DNA of 64,000 nucleotides from CAJCIW01 sp963833965 (GTDB lineage: Bacteria; Chlamydiota; Chlamydiia; Chlamydiales; Rhabdochlamydiaceae). Location: assembly GCA_963833965.1 (NCBI GenBank), contig CAWHZZ010000001.1, forward strand, positions 248,001-312,000, read 5' to 3'. The position numbers were made by a program, and so were the translations under genes. The notes below the pieces were generated by a model that saw only the letters and a program-made list of their open reading frames with translations, was not told where the DNA came from and ran no database searches. Each line of letters starts with the position of its first letter. Position 1 is the first letter of the stretch. Of the stretch, positions 16,090 through 25,134 are shown one piece after another.

Positions 16090-16524
16090 CTATTGACCAA
16101 ATTTTGGGTCAACATGGGTATAACGACGAAATTCCTGCAGAATGTGCCGGGCTTCGCGGAACGTGAGCTGCTGCATGGCTTCGGGGATGGTCAGCCATTT
16201 GGCCTCGCGGATTTCCTCTTCCTGAAGCTGCAGGCTGCCTTCCACAAGAGCGGGAAAATACTGGACGGTCTTGAGGATGAACTGCTTTTTTCTGCGGAAT
16301 TGGTACTGCTCTATCAAGGGCTCTTCGCGCAAAACTTTAAGAACGGCAAGGCCTGTCTCTTCTTTGAGCTCGCGGGTTGCCGCGGCTAAAGGTGTCTCAC
16401 CAGGATTGGCTTTTCCTTTGGGGAAGCCCCAATGATTGCCCTCGCGGTGCAAAATCAAAAGAACTTTCCATGTGCTGTTCTCATTCAGAAAGGGGACGAT
16501 TCCGAAGGATTCTACTTTGATCAT
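16090..16524 (-). CDS. Nudix hydrolase, Ap4A-hydrolase-like
   Basis: A 144-residue Nudix enzyme. The box fits G-x5-E-x7-R-E-x2-E-E-x-G: it starts at GKANPGE and runs through RELKEETGL. The HWGFPKGK lead-in and overall length match bacterial diadenosine tetraphosphatases. In Chlamydia a homologue follows fabF, as it does here (16524 and 16533 are 8 bp apart), so the two are probably in one operon. It likely clears Ap4A or similar nucleotides; the substrate is inferred. Confidence 0.88.
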   Translation of the reverse strand: MIKVESFGIVPFLNENSTWKVLLILHREGNHWGFPKGKANPGETPLAAATRELKEETGLAVLKVLREEPLIEQYQFRRKKQFILKTVQYFPALVEGSLQLQEEEIREAKWLTIPEAMQQLTFREARHILQEFRRYTHVDPKFGQ

Positions 16525-16532
16525 CGATTCAA

Positions 16533-17804
16533 TTAAGGATGATAATAGGGGGCGAATATCAATGCTGAGTTATGTCCGCCGAAACCGAACGAATTGCTCA
16601 GCGCAGCAGTGACTTTGTGCCGAATCGCTGCATTGGGAACGACATCGATCCCTGCAAGCTCTTCTTCAGGCTCTTCGAGGTTAATTGTCGGGTGCAGCAT
16701 TCCTGTTTCGATCGCTTTGATCGTCGCTATCGCTTCAATGCCGCCGGCAGCACCAAGGCAGTGGCCGATCATCGATTTCGTCGCGTTCATTTTCATGTTG
16801 TAAACGTGCGGACCGAATACTTTTTTCAAAGCGCGCACTTCACACAAGTCTCCCGCAAGAGTCGAAGTAGCATGAGCATTGACGTAATTGATTTGCTCTT
16901 TGGAGATTCCGGCTTCTTTGAGGGCGCCTTCGATACATAGGCTGACGCCGAGGCCATCGTCGCGAGGGTCCGTCATGTGATGGGCATCGCAGCTGATCCC
17001 GCCGCCGAGATATTCGGCGAGGATGGTCGCGCCGCGCTCGAGGGCGTGCTCAAGGCTTTCGAGAAGTAAAACGCCTGCTCCTTCGCCCATGACAAATCCG
17101 TCGCGCTTTTTGTCCCAGGGGCGCGAAGCTTTTTTCGGATTGTCATTGCGCTCGGAAAGCGCCCTGCAGGCAACGAATCCGGCAACGCCAATTGGGTTGA
17201 TCGGCGATTCTGTTCCGCCGCACAGCATCAGATCGGCTTCGCCGCGCATGATGTGCTGAGCTGCGGAGTAAATGCAGTAATTAGAGGTTGCGCATGCTGT
17301 GGAGATCGAGTAATTGGGGCCCATGAAGCCGAGATCGATCGCGAGAAGGGCTCCGCCCATGTTCGTGATGATGAACGGAACGAAAAATGGCGTGATCCTT
17401 TTAAAACCCTTCGTCAAAAGGGTCTCGGTGCCTTCGTAAAAAACGTTCATTCCGCCCATTCCAGAGCCGATCAAGACGCCAGAGCGGGCCTTATCAAGCT
17501 TGGTAAGCGCATCGCCTGTCAGTTTTCCATGTTCTAACGCTTTTTTCCCAGCGACAGCAGTGTACCGGATAAACGGGTCGACGCGGCGCGCTTGTTTCTT
17601 ATCGAGATAATTGCCGACATCGAAATTGCGGACAACCCCTGCAAAACGGGTGGGAAAGTCTTGACAAGGAAATTCTTCAATTGGAGCGATGCCGCTATTG
17701 CCAGCCAAGAGCTGCTGGTAAAATTCATCCACATCCGTTCCAAAGCACGAGACAACCCCCATGCCTGTCACAACGACGCGTTTTTTGTTCATATGAGTAC
17801 TCAT
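16533..17804 (-). CDS. fabF: 3-oxoacyl-[acyl-carrier-protein] synthase II
   Basis: The condensing enzyme of fatty-acid elongation. The thiolase-fold protein keeps the catalytic triad: Cys in STACATSNYC, His in NAHATST, and His in GHCLGAAGG. The N-terminal VVVTGMGVVSCFG and C-terminal NSFGFGGHNSALIF are typical. Length is about 423 residues. The start is not certain: ATG codons at 17816, 17804 and 17792 are all possible, and 17804 has GGA about 8 bases upstream. Neighbours rsfS and the nudix gene match the Chlamydia order. Confidence 0.95.
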   Translation of the reverse strand: MSTHMNKKRVVVTGMGVVSCFGTDVDEFYQQLLAGNSGIAPIEEFPCQDFPTRFAGVVRNFDVGNYLDKKQARRVDPFIRYTAVAGKKALEHGKLTGDALTKLDKARSGVLIGSGMGGMNVFYEGTETLLTKGFKRITPFFVPFIITNMGGALLAIDLGFMGPNYSISTACATSNYCIYSAAQHIMRGEADLMLCGGTESPINPIGVAGFVACRALSERNDNPKKASRPWDKKRDGFVMGEGAGVLLLESLEHALERGATILAEYLGGGISCDAHHMTDPRDDGLGVSLCIEGALKEAGISKEQINYVNAHATSTLAGDLCEVRALKKVFGPHVYNMKMNATKSMIGHCLGAAGGIEAIATIKAIETGMLHPTINLEEPEEELAGIDVVPNAAIRHKVTAALSNSFGFGGHNSALIFAPYYHP

Positions 17805-17869
17805 GTTAAGGTCCAAGAATACACCATATCCATTAATTTAGCAACTCGGTTAAAGGTGGAATAAATAAT

Positions 17870-18277
17870 TTACTTCACGCTCGAGTTCAATGGCTCTTCA
17901 AGTTTTTTTTGCGTCAGATCAATTTGAAGATCAACGATCTGCCCTTCGCGCCACAGCTTTTCAAGTTGATACTTGTCGCGGAGTCCCGGCATGAAGAGAT
18001 GAACCATGATATGTAAATAATCGATCACGACCCAATCACCTGCCTTCATTCCCTCAACGTAGACGGGAGCCTGGCCAAGCTTGTTAAGCCGCTCGACGAT
18101 CGTTTCAGCAATGGCAATCACGTGTTTATCGACATTGCCCTCTGCGATGATGACGTAGTCCGTCAGTGTGGAAATTTCGCGTACGTCGAGGGCTAAAATA
18201 TTTGTCCCCCTTTTATCGAAGATGGCCTGGCCAATGGCATTTAAAAAAAATAGTGGATCTTTAGAATTTTCTTTCAC
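17870..18277 (-). CDS. rsfS: Ribosomal silencing factor RsfS
   Basis: A 135-residue Iojap/RsfS family protein that binds ribosomal protein L14 and blocks subunit joining during starvation. Typical core: ALDVREISTLTDYVIIAEG, then VYVEGMKAGDWVVIDYLHIMVHLF. It overlaps nadD by ATGA (18274-18277), so nadD and rsfS are translationally coupled, an arrangement common in bacteria. Confidence 0.93.
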   Translation of the reverse strand: MKENSKDPLFFLNAIGQAIFDKRGTNILALDVREISTLTDYVIIAEGNVDKHVIAIAETIVERLNKLGQAPVYVEGMKAGDWVVIDYLHIMVHLFMPGLRDKYQLEKLWREGQIVDLQIDLTQKKLEEPLNSSVK

Positions 18278-18861
18278 TGGTATAAACGTTTTTTTTCAAT
18301 GTAAGTCAAAACAGCTGCTGGGACTAAGTGCCCGCAAAACTTTCTCTCAGAGAGCCGTTTTCTAATCTCTGTACTGCTGATTTCAAACCGGGGAATTTTC
18401 ACCTGCGCTTTCTGCAGTCTTCCTTGAAACTCGACAGGCACTTTTGCCAAACCCGCTTGTTCTCGCGTTCCGATCAAGGGAGGGGCCAGACAGATCAGCT
18501 CCTCTGCTTCTTTCCAGCGCGGCAAGCCCTCGAGTTGGTCGTCACCAAGAAGAAGATGATACTGGCCAGGGGCTTCGGAAGAGAGCCTTCGGACGGTATC
18601 GATGGTAAATGAGGGGCCTTTGCCTTGCAGTTCCCAATCAAGAAGGCGGAACTGCTTGACGGGCTGGATGGCAAGGAGAAGCATCTCTTTGCGATCCTGG
18701 GCAGAGGCCATGGGAGGGGCATTTTCCTTAAACGGCGAAACAGAGGCCGGCACGAAGAGAACTTCGTCCAATCCGCAAGCTTCGAGCATGTGGACGGCTA
18801 AGTTCAAATGGCCGAAATGGATCGGATCGAAGCTGCCGCCAAGAATGCCTATTTTTTTCAT
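18274..18861 (-). CDS. nadD: Nicotinate-nucleotide adenylyltransferase
   Basis: Adenylates nicotinate mononucleotide in NAD synthesis. The nucleotidyltransferase motif GGSFDPIHFGHLN is at the N-terminus and the ISSTEIRKRL motif near the C-terminus. The ATG at 18861 (195 residues) is chosen because the protein then begins MKKIGILGGSF and overlaps the upstream glutamine synthetase stop as ATGA. The longer ORF from 18978 only reads through the other gene. Together with nadC at 42.3 kb this gives two late steps of NAD synthesis in the window. Confidence 0.94.
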   Translation of the reverse strand: MKKIGILGGSFDPIHFGHLNLAVHMLEACGLDEVLFVPASVSPFKENAPPMASAQDRKEMLLLAIQPVKQFRLLDWELQGKGPSFTIDTVRRLSSEAPGQYHLLLGDDQLEGLPRWKEAEELICLAPPLIGTREQAGLAKVPVEFQGRLQKAQVKIPRFEISSTEIRKRLSERKFCGHLVPAAVLTYIEKKRLYQ

Positions 18862-21005
18862 AGGATGTGGAGCATCTCGCGGTATTTTGGCAGGGGCCAC
18901 AAGCGATCGTCGACCATCTCTTCCAATTCGTCGATTGTTTTGCGTGCAGCTTCTGCTTTGGGGGAGACTTGCATGCAATACGCCTCGGCCTTTTTCTCCA
19001 TAGGAAGCGGTCCTGCTTTCTGCAGCTCTTTTTCCATCATGTGGACTTGATCGAGGGCCAAACTGATTTGCTGGGAAATCTTTTTCACGCGGCCTGTTTG
19101 CGAAGCGGAGAGCGAATGTCCTGTCTCGCCGACGCTCTTGACGCTTTCGGCAATATCTTTTTGAAACTCCATGGCAGCAGGAAAAACTTGTGTTTGGAAC
19201 ATCTCATGCAATAGGCGGAGTTCAATGTTGAGGTGTTTGCAATATCTTTCCGTCATGATCTCGACGCGCGATTCGAGTTCGTGCTTTGAAAGGACTCCCT
19301 CGAAAACTTTAATGCTCTTTGAAGAAATGAATTCCGGAAAGGCGTGCAGCGATTTTTCGATGATAGGCAATTTCCGCTTTTTCGCTTCCCGCTGCCAAGC
19401 GGCGGAATACCCGTCGCCTGAAAAACGAACAGATTTTGACGCTTTTAAGAATTTTCTAACGACGGCAAGCGCAACATCTTTCAGCGGCTTTTTCTTCATC
19501 ACTTCTTTTTCGATCTCGTCGACCATTTGATTCAAGCTGGAGGCGACAATCACATTCAGAACAGTGATGGGCAGAGCACAGTTTTGCGAAGATCCCACAG
19601 CTCTAAATTCAAACTTATTGCCAGTAAAAGCAAAAGGAGATGTGCGGTTGCGGTCGGTCTCATCGAGCGGAACATCGGGAATCGGGGGAATCCCTAAGTC
19701 CAAAGCCTGTCCGCTTTTGCTTTGATGGGCGCGATCTGATTCGATATTGTTTAGCCACCGCTCGAGGGCCTCGCCCAAATAGACGGAGATGATCGCCGGT
19801 GGAGCCTCATGCCCACCGAGGCGATGGTCATTGCCGGGTGTGGCGACGGATGCCCTGAGAAGAGTGGAATGTTCGTAAACGGCGTGGATCACCGCCGTTA
19901 AAACGATGAGGAAGGGCAGCTGAGGCTGCTCAGGATCGAGTAAATTCACACCTGTGTCTGTGGCAAGAGACCAGTTGCAGTGTTTGCCGGAGCCGTTGAT
20001 CCTCGCAAAGGGTTTCTCATGGAGTAAACAGGCCAAATGATGGCGGGTGGCGACCTCGCGCATGAGCTCCATCAGCATGATATTGTGATCGACGGCAATC
20101 GACGCCTTCTCAAACAAGGGAGCGAATTCAAATTGCGCGGGGGCAACTTCTGCATGGCGGGTTTTCAATGGGATGCCGAGCGCGAAAGCTCTTTTTTCCA
20201 CATCGGCCATATAGGCGCCTACGCGTTCTTTGATCGTGCCGAAATAATGGTCTTCCAATTCTTGCCCTTTTGCAGGAGACGCCCCGAAAAGAGTGCGCCC
20301 AGCGAGCATCAGGTCGGGACGCAAAAGATAAAATGCTTTGTCGACAAGGAAGTATTCCTGTTCACATCCGAGTGTCGAATAGACCCAATTCGCCTCGATA
20401 TCGAGCAAGCGGAGCAAGCGCAATGCGGCCTGATTGATCTTAGAATCAGAACGCATTAACGGAATTTTCATGTCGAGGGCTTTGCCGGTCCATGAGAAAA
20501 AGATCGAAGGGAGGCAAAGCGCTTTGGAATCGCCTGTTTCCCATAAAAAGGGAAGGGAGGTCGGGTCCCACACCGTGTACCCTCGCGCTTCCGAGGTGCT
20601 GCGCAGTCCTCCTGACGGAAAGGAGGAGGCATCCGGCTCTCCTCGCATGAGTTGCGAGCCGCTGAATTTTTCGATCAATTCCCCTTTGCGCGTCCAATCG
20701 ATAAAGGCGTCGTGCTTTTCAGCGGCGAGGCCTGTTTGAGGAAGAAACCAATGGCAATAGTGGGTCGCCCCATTTTTCACGGCCCATTCTTTCATCGCTT
20801 CCGCGATCGTCTGCGCATGAGCGGGGTTGAGCTTTCCCTTGCCTTCAATGGCCTCTCTTAAATTCGCCCATATGTTTTTCGGCAGCATTTTTTCCATTGC
20901 GCCGCGATGAAAAGTTTCCCCGCCGAAAACGGGCTGTGTTTTTTTCTCCTTGGGTCCTGAGGAACGCTTGTCAATATCTCTAATTGCCTTAAATCGAGGG
21001 TTCAT
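18858..21005 (-). CDS. glnN: Type III glutamine synthetase
   Basis: A 715-residue GSIII, which makes glutamine from glutamate and ammonium. It shows the GSIII N-terminal signature (VFGGETFHRGAM), THYCHWFLPQTG, the EVAPAQFEFAP segment, the NGSGKHCNWS motif and GGHEAPPAI. The extended C-terminal helical region is typical for the type and separates it from the 450-residue GSI. GSIII is scattered through bacteria and is not a usual chlamydial gene, so it may be acquired or an old retention. It forms a coupled unit with nadD and rsfS. Confidence 0.95.
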   Translation of the reverse strand: MNPRFKAIRDIDKRSSGPKEKKTQPVFGGETFHRGAMEKMLPKNIWANLREAIEGKGKLNPAHAQTIAEAMKEWAVKNGATHYCHWFLPQTGLAAEKHDAFIDWTRKGELIEKFSGSQLMRGEPDASSFPSGGLRSTSEARGYTVWDPTSLPFLWETGDSKALCLPSIFFSWTGKALDMKIPLMRSDSKINQAALRLLRLLDIEANWVYSTLGCEQEYFLVDKAFYLLRPDLMLAGRTLFGASPAKGQELEDHYFGTIKERVGAYMADVEKRAFALGIPLKTRHAEVAPAQFEFAPLFEKASIAVDHNIMLMELMREVATRHHLACLLHEKPFARINGSGKHCNWSLATDTGVNLLDPEQPQLPFLIVLTAVIHAVYEHSTLLRASVATPGNDHRLGGHEAPPAIISVYLGEALERWLNNIESDRAHQSKSGQALDLGIPPIPDVPLDETDRNRTSPFAFTGNKFEFRAVGSSQNCALPITVLNVIVASSLNQMVDEIEKEVMKKKPLKDVALAVVRKFLKASKSVRFSGDGYSAAWQREAKKRKLPIIEKSLHAFPEFISSKSIKVFEGVLSKHELESRVEIMTERYCKHLNIELRLLHEMFQTQVFPAAMEFQKDIAESVKSVGETGHSLSASQTGRVKKISQQISLALDQVHMMEKELQKAGPLPMEKKAEAYCMQVSPKAEAARKTIDELEEMVDDRLWPLPKYREMLHIL

Positions 21006-21029
21006 GAGTTACCTAAAAGTGGGTTTGCT

Positions 21030-21719
21030 CTAAAGTATTGGCCATTTATGCTGTTCAGAAAAACGGCGGAGTTTGCGGTCTGGATTGACTGCGATCGGAG
21101 AACCGACGGCCAGCAGCAAGGGTAAATCTAAAAAACTGTCGGAGTAGGCGGTGATTTGCTGCTTTCCGATCGAAAGTCTGCTGGCCACTTCTTGAGCGTA
21201 AAACGCCTTGTCTTTCCCTTGCATTATCGACGTAATGTGGCACAATTTTTTCTCCTTGTCAACCGCGTATTGGGTCGCCCGCCATTCATTGACTCCTAAA
21301 AGTTGTGCGATTTTCTCGACGAGAAAACTCGGCGAGCTGGAGAGGATCAACGTATAATAGCCCAAGTGCTGGGCCAAACGCAATTCCGCAAGCACTGGGG
21401 GATAAATCTGTGAAAATAGATATTCTTCTAAAAAGGGCCCAACATTTTCTTCGAGCTTTTCCAAATGTCTCCCGCGCAGCGAGTGCTCGAATATTTTATT
21501 GTGCAAATCGGACAAATTTACGCCGAAAAATAGATGCTTAATGTAGTAAAAGAATGAGTAAATGAGCGACGAAAAAGGAAGAACGTTCTTTTTGACTAAA
21601 TAGCGACAAAAATCAAAACTGCAATTGTCCGCGACAATGGTTCGATCTAGATCAAAAACTGTTAGCCTTGTGCAAGAGCCTATCCGCAAAGCCATGGAAT
21701 TTTCTTTGTCTTCCTTCAT
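21030..21719 (-). CDS. HAD superfamily hydrolase (phosphoserine phosphatase-like)
   Basis: A HAD-IB type phosphatase of about 229 residues. Motif I FDLDRTIVADN carries the nucleophile and acid aspartates, motif II is ILSSSPS, and motif IV AYSDSFLDLPLL carries the metal aspartates. The helical cap between I and II is hydrophobic in part (SSLIYSFFYYIKHLFFG). The substrate is unknown. The start is awkward: GTG 21728, ATG 21719 and ATG 21695 all fall inside a palindromic element (21683-21814). Thus the first 12-17 codons come from the inserted repeat, and a GAGG upstream in the element could be the ribosome-binding site. Confidence 0.85.
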   Translation of the reverse strand: MKEDKENSMALRIGSCTRLTVFDLDRTIVADNCSFDFCRYLVKKNVLPFSSLIYSFFYYIKHLFFGVNLSDLHNKIFEHSLRGRHLEKLEENVGPFLEEYLFSQIYPPVLAELRLAQHLGYYTLILSSSPSFLVEKIAQLLGVNEWRATQYAVDKEKKLCHITSIMQGKDKAFYAQEVASRLSIGKQQITAYSDSFLDLPLLLAVGSPIAVNPDRKLRRFSEQHKWPIL

Positions 21720-21814
21720 GTGTTTCACATGACCTCAAAAAAAGCAAACCCGCCATTGTGGGTTGGAAATGGCCTCAAAAATCTTAGGCAAATAAAACTC
21801 CAGCACTTTGCGGA
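21683..21814. repeat. TA-flanked palindromic element at the 5' end of the HAD gene
   Basis: A 132-bp imperfect palindrome flanked by TA. The ends begin TCCGCAAAG on each strand, and about 30 bp pair with a few mismatches (left about 21683-21713, right about 21784-21814). Inside are two small hairpins, one around CATGTG/CACATG near 21719-21733. It fills the gap between the coiled-coil gene (stop 21822) and the HAD gene, and reaches into the HAD coding start. Confidence 0.75.
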
Positions 21815-21821
21815 TAGTCCC

Positions 21822-23489
21822 TTACCCTTCAATCTCATTGATTTTTTCTTCGATCTCATCAATAGATGCATTGACTTTTTCGAGCGCGGCTTTTTCCGCT
21901 TCTATCATTTCACGGTACATCATCGCTTTTTCAAAATCAAACCCGGAGCCGCCGAGCAATTTTCGATAATTCTCGAGCTGATTTTTTATCTCGTGCCTTC
22001 GGTGTTTCCGTTCTTCAAGTATAGTCTTAAGCTCGCTGAGCGCCTTTTGATCGTCTTCAGAGAGTAGCAGAAGGGCCTTTTCCTTTTTCTCATCGAGGAT
22101 GTCCTTCAGTTGCTTGAACTGGCGTTCGATGATTTGCTTTTCCGCCCTGGAAATGGAGATCTCTTCGAACTGCAGATGGAGCGCTTCCCGTTTTGCAGCG
22201 AGCGGTTCGATCTCCATGCTGGAGGATTGATTCAAAACAGCAGTCAGCTCGTCCTTTAAGGCATTAATCATTTCTCGCTTTTTCGTCTCTGCCTCGCGCT
22301 CTTTTTTCTGACGCTCCATCTCAATTTCTCTAGCTTTGTCTAGAGGAGCGCGCTTGGCTTTATGGATCTCATCTTTTAGGACCCGCACCTCATCGCGACC
22401 AAGATCGATTGTTCTCATGAATTCGAGAATTTCATCCGCTTTTTTGTTGCATTCGTCCACAGAGATTTCGGAGCTACACAATTCTGCGAAAGGCTTGATC
22501 TTCTCCATGACGAGATCAAAATTCTGCTTAAATTCTTGTTTTTTCTGTTGAACCTCTTTTTTGCGCTCTTTTTCACGGTTCCTGATTTTGTCCCAGCTAG
22601 CGCTGAGCTTGAGGCGCGTCTCTGTGAAGGCCTGAGTGTTCAACGTGAGCTTCTTGGCAACCGATTGAAGCTGCTTAATCTCTTCGCGCAAGGAATACAG
22701 ATGAAGGTCTTTAAACTCCTCATCTTGAAAATACGACTCGATGAACTTTTCCACATCGCTCATGAACTCCTGAGAGATTTTTTTGATCAGTTCTTTGCGT
22801 TTGGGAAAAATCCGGTCGCCGCAAATGGACAACCGTTCGAGCAGCTTATTTTTTATGCGGATGCGCATCTCCGTCTTGACAACTTCTTTGCGCATGGCAT
22901 TTACTTTCGAAGCTAGTGTGTTGAGCAGCAGCAATTCTCTTTGGGTCTGAAGATAGAACGGCTCTTTCTCTTCCAAACTGATACAATTGAGTTCAATGGC
23001 TGCTTCCGGCGATTGGGACAACAAAAGGTCATATTGCTCAAGGTCCCTCTCTAAAGCTTGAATCGCCAACTCAATTTGTTCGATGGCAAACGCCGACTGC
23101 TCGTCGAGAATCTCTTTCAATCGTTTCGCCTCAGTCGAAAGTTCAATATAAGAACTCCACAATTGAGAGCGCGCTTTTGGTGCGATATTCTCTTTGAAAA
23201 GCGGAAGACAGAGCTTTCTTCCTTCCCAAAAGTCTTTGAAGCGCGGCGTTCCGCTGTTGGAAAGCGCGGTGCGCATGAAGTCGATCCCCATGCGGATTTT
23301 CCCTTCGACCGACGGCTCGCTTTCGAAATTTTTTACGAAATCCGCGAAAAAGGAAGAGATTGCTCTTCCTCCGCCCGACGACGGCTTTTCCTTATCTTCA
23401 TCTCGCTCTTCGGCGGCGCTGAATTCGTTCATGCTTTCGTCTTTGAGAACATCTTCTGATTCGCCGCTCAACTCATTTTCTACATTCAT
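21822..23489 (-). CDS. Long coiled-coil protein (chlamydial conserved type)
   Basis: A 555-residue, mostly helical protein with long Glu/Lys-rich coiled coils from about residue 110 to the end. The N-terminus is acidic and disordered, with a Ser/Gly patch (SSGGGRAISSF). The C-terminal segment DFEKAMMYREMIEAEKAAL resembles a UVR (UvrB/UvrC contact) motif. Its position between rsfS-side genes and miaA matches a conserved hypothetical in Chlamydia (recalled as near CT768). No enzyme domain is visible; a structural or scaffold role is only inferred. A palindromic element follows directly. Confidence 0.8.
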   Translation of the reverse strand: MNVENELSGESEDVLKDESMNEFSAAEERDEDKEKPSSGGGRAISSFFADFVKNFESEPSVEGKIRMGIDFMRTALSNSGTPRFKDFWEGRKLCLPLFKENIAPKARSQLWSSYIELSTEAKRLKEILDEQSAFAIEQIELAIQALERDLEQYDLLLSQSPEAAIELNCISLEEKEPFYLQTQRELLLLNTLASKVNAMRKEVVKTEMRIRIKNKLLERLSICGDRIFPKRKELIKKISQEFMSDVEKFIESYFQDEEFKDLHLYSLREEIKQLQSVAKKLTLNTQAFTETRLKLSASWDKIRNREKERKKEVQQKKQEFKQNFDLVMEKIKPFAELCSSEISVDECNKKADEILEFMRTIDLGRDEVRVLKDEIHKAKRAPLDKAREIEMERQKKEREAETKKREMINALKDELTAVLNQSSSMEIEPLAAKREALHLQFEEISISRAEKQIIERQFKQLKDILDEKKEKALLLLSEDDQKALSELKTILEERKHRRHEIKNQLENYRKLLGGSGFDFEKAMMYREMIEAEKAALEKVNASIDEIEEKINEIEG

Positions 23490-23535
23490 TTTGGCACTTT
23501 TTGGAAGGAATTTAGAGGGAACAACTTCAACTCGA

Positions 23536-23660
23536 CTTTGTAACTTTTTAGGCTCGCCTGCCTTGCCTATTTGCCCTCGGAGGAGTTAATTTAATCAGGA
23601 AAGGGTGTTTTCGATCCTTTCCTGATTAAATTAACGCCTCGGGCCTAAAAAGTTACAAAG
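23536..23660. repeat. Long nested inverted repeat between miaA and the coiled-coil gene
   Basis: A 125-bp palindrome. The outer arms are a perfect 18 bp (23536-23553 with 23643-23660) and the inner stem a perfect 20 bp (23585-23604 with 23616-23635) with an 11-nt loop. The left side has about 24 extra bases, so the arms are not equal. It may terminate miaA, but it is far larger than a terminator and resembles the other palindromic elements here. TA dinucleotides occur within both arms. Confidence 0.8.
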
Positions 23661-23718
23661 CAGTGTTCAATCGCAAAATGATATAGCAAAGCAACATTTT
23701 AGTGAAGTTTTTTTTGAC

Positions 23719-24753
23719 TCAAAAGCTTTGTTCGTAGTCCTGAATGATCACCTCGGCTACGTGCTCATGGGGCATTTTATCGATGTCGAGCCAGCGGAAA
23801 AGAGGTTCTTTTCGAAACCATGTGAATTGCCTTTTGGCGTAGCGGCGCGAAGCTTGCTTGAAAGAGTCGATGAAGTGGTCCCAGTCTTCCTGGCTTTGTG
23901 GGGAACTCAAATATTCCAAGCATTGGCGATAACCGATAGCTTGAGAGGCGGACAAATTTTTTCTCAGGCCCTCTTTTTCGAGCCTTTTGACCTCTTCGAG
24001 AAATCCTTCGGCAATCATTTTATCGCACCGCATTTCGATACGGGGGTAAAGGGATTCCTTTGGCATATAGAGGAACCAGCAGCGGAAATCGTAGTTTTCC
24101 GAATTGTCGGAAGAGACAGGGGCGAGATCAGAAACTTTCTGGCGGGTAATTGCAAGGATCTCGAGAGCTCTAATGATCTTATGGCGATCTTTTTGCGTGA
24201 TCGTCGAGGCGTAATTAGGATCGAGCTGTTTCAACTTATCGAACATGATCTCGGTGCCTTTTGAGGTCATTTCGTCTTCAAGCGTTTTGCGCAAAGCGGG
24301 ATCGGAGGGGGGCCCGCTGGGAGGCCCGTAAATGAGAGTATGGATGTAAAATCCCGTTCCTCCAACGACAATGGGGACCGCGCCTTTGTCAAAAATTTCT
24401 TTAATCGCCTGGCACGACTCATGATAGTATTCCACAGCGTTGAAACTTTCATCCAAGTCGCGGCTGTCGATGAGGTGGTGTGGGACCGCCTCCCTTTCGG
24501 AGCGCGCTGGCTTCGCTGTGCCGATGTCCATGCCTCGATACACCTGCATCGAGTCCGCGGAAATAATCTGCCCTCCGATCGCCTTGGCGATGATCAAAGA
24601 AAGCTGCGTTTTGCCCACAGCGGTCGGGCCGGCGATAATGATGATTTTCTTTTTTTTGGAGCCCGGGGCGAGCTTTTGTTTTTGGGGCAGTGTGAAATGG
24701 GTCAAGAGGATCTGCAGCTCTTTCTCTTCAAACGTCAACCCGGAAGAACCCAT
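23719..24753 (-). CDS. miaA: tRNA dimethylallyltransferase
   Basis: Adds the isopentenyl group to A37 of tRNAs reading UNN codons. The P-loop GPTAVGKTQLS is near residue 42, and the DSMQVYRGMDIGTAKP motif near 67 matches the MiaA signature. GGTGFYIHTLIYG follows. A 344-residue ORF; the first ~35 residues precede the usual start region and may not all be translated. The C-terminal RYAKRQFTWFRKE motif is present. In Chlamydia miaA also lies near the coiled-coil/rsfS/fabF genes. Confidence 0.95.
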   Translation of the reverse strand: MGSSGLTFEEKELQILLTHFTLPQKQKLAPGSKKKKIIIIAGPTAVGKTQLSLIIAKAIGGQIISADSMQVYRGMDIGTAKPARSEREAVPHHLIDSRDLDESFNAVEYYHESCQAIKEIFDKGAVPIVVGGTGFYIHTLIYGPPSGPPSDPALRKTLEDEMTSKGTEIMFDKLKQLDPNYASTITQKDRHKIIRALEILAITRQKVSDLAPVSSDNSENYDFRCWFLYMPKESLYPRIEMRCDKMIAEGFLEEVKRLEKEGLRKNLSASQAIGYRQCLEYLSSPQSQEDWDHFIDSFKQASRRYAKRQFTWFRKEPLFRWLDIDKMPHEHVAEVIIQDYEQSF

Positions 24754-24832
24754 CTATTTGCCGAATTTTGAATATAAGTAAAAAAATATCATAATATATT
24801 TTTTAAAACAGCAAAATTCAGAAGTTAGGCAC

Positions 24833-25063
24833 TTAATGCACTAATTCCAACCGGACGCGGCGGCCGAAACGGGCCCCTACGGTCATCGCGATTGTGCGCA
24901 GAGACTTGATTGTGCGGCCTTGTTTGCCGACAACTTTGGCCACATCTTCAGCAGAGACTTTGACTTCGACGACAGTCCCTTGCTGCCCATCGAAAACTTG
25001 CACTTCCACGGCATCTGGTTGATCAACGAGGTTCTTTATCAAATAAGCGATAAAATCTTTCAT
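24833..25063 (-). CDS. khpA: KH-domain RNA-binding protein KhpA
   Basis: A 76-residue single-KH protein of the YlqC/KhpA type, which binds RNA and in other bacteria forms a dimer with KhpB. The motif VAKVVGKQGRTIKSLRTI contains the GxxG loop (GKQG). Length and start are normal. Between it and miaA lies an AT-rich inverted repeat, arms GAATTTTG and CAAAATTC at 24763-24770 and 24812-24819, perhaps a terminator. Confidence 0.9.
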   Translation of the reverse strand: MKDFIAYLIKNLVDQPDAVEVQVFDGQQGTVVEVKVSAEDVAKVVGKQGRTIKSLRTIAMTVGARFGRRVRLELVH

Positions 25064-25134
25064 AATTTCATATATTTTTAGGGTGATTTAGCCAGAAATT
25101 TACCATTTAGCCCATTTTGCGTCTAAAGAATATT

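Noticed and set aside
17804..17820. String ATGTTAAGG before fabF as a copy of the dnaX 60-bp repeat
   Set aside because: Only nine bases match and no second arm exists; probably chance.
18862..18978. N-terminal extension of NadD by 39 residues
   Set aside because: The extension overlaps glutamine synthetase antiphase, and NadD proteins begin at MKKIGILGG.
24763..24819. AT-rich inverted repeat between khpA and miaA as a further mobile element
   Set aside because: Arms are only 8 bp plus an A/T run, without TA-flank evidence; more like a terminator or leader of a gene.
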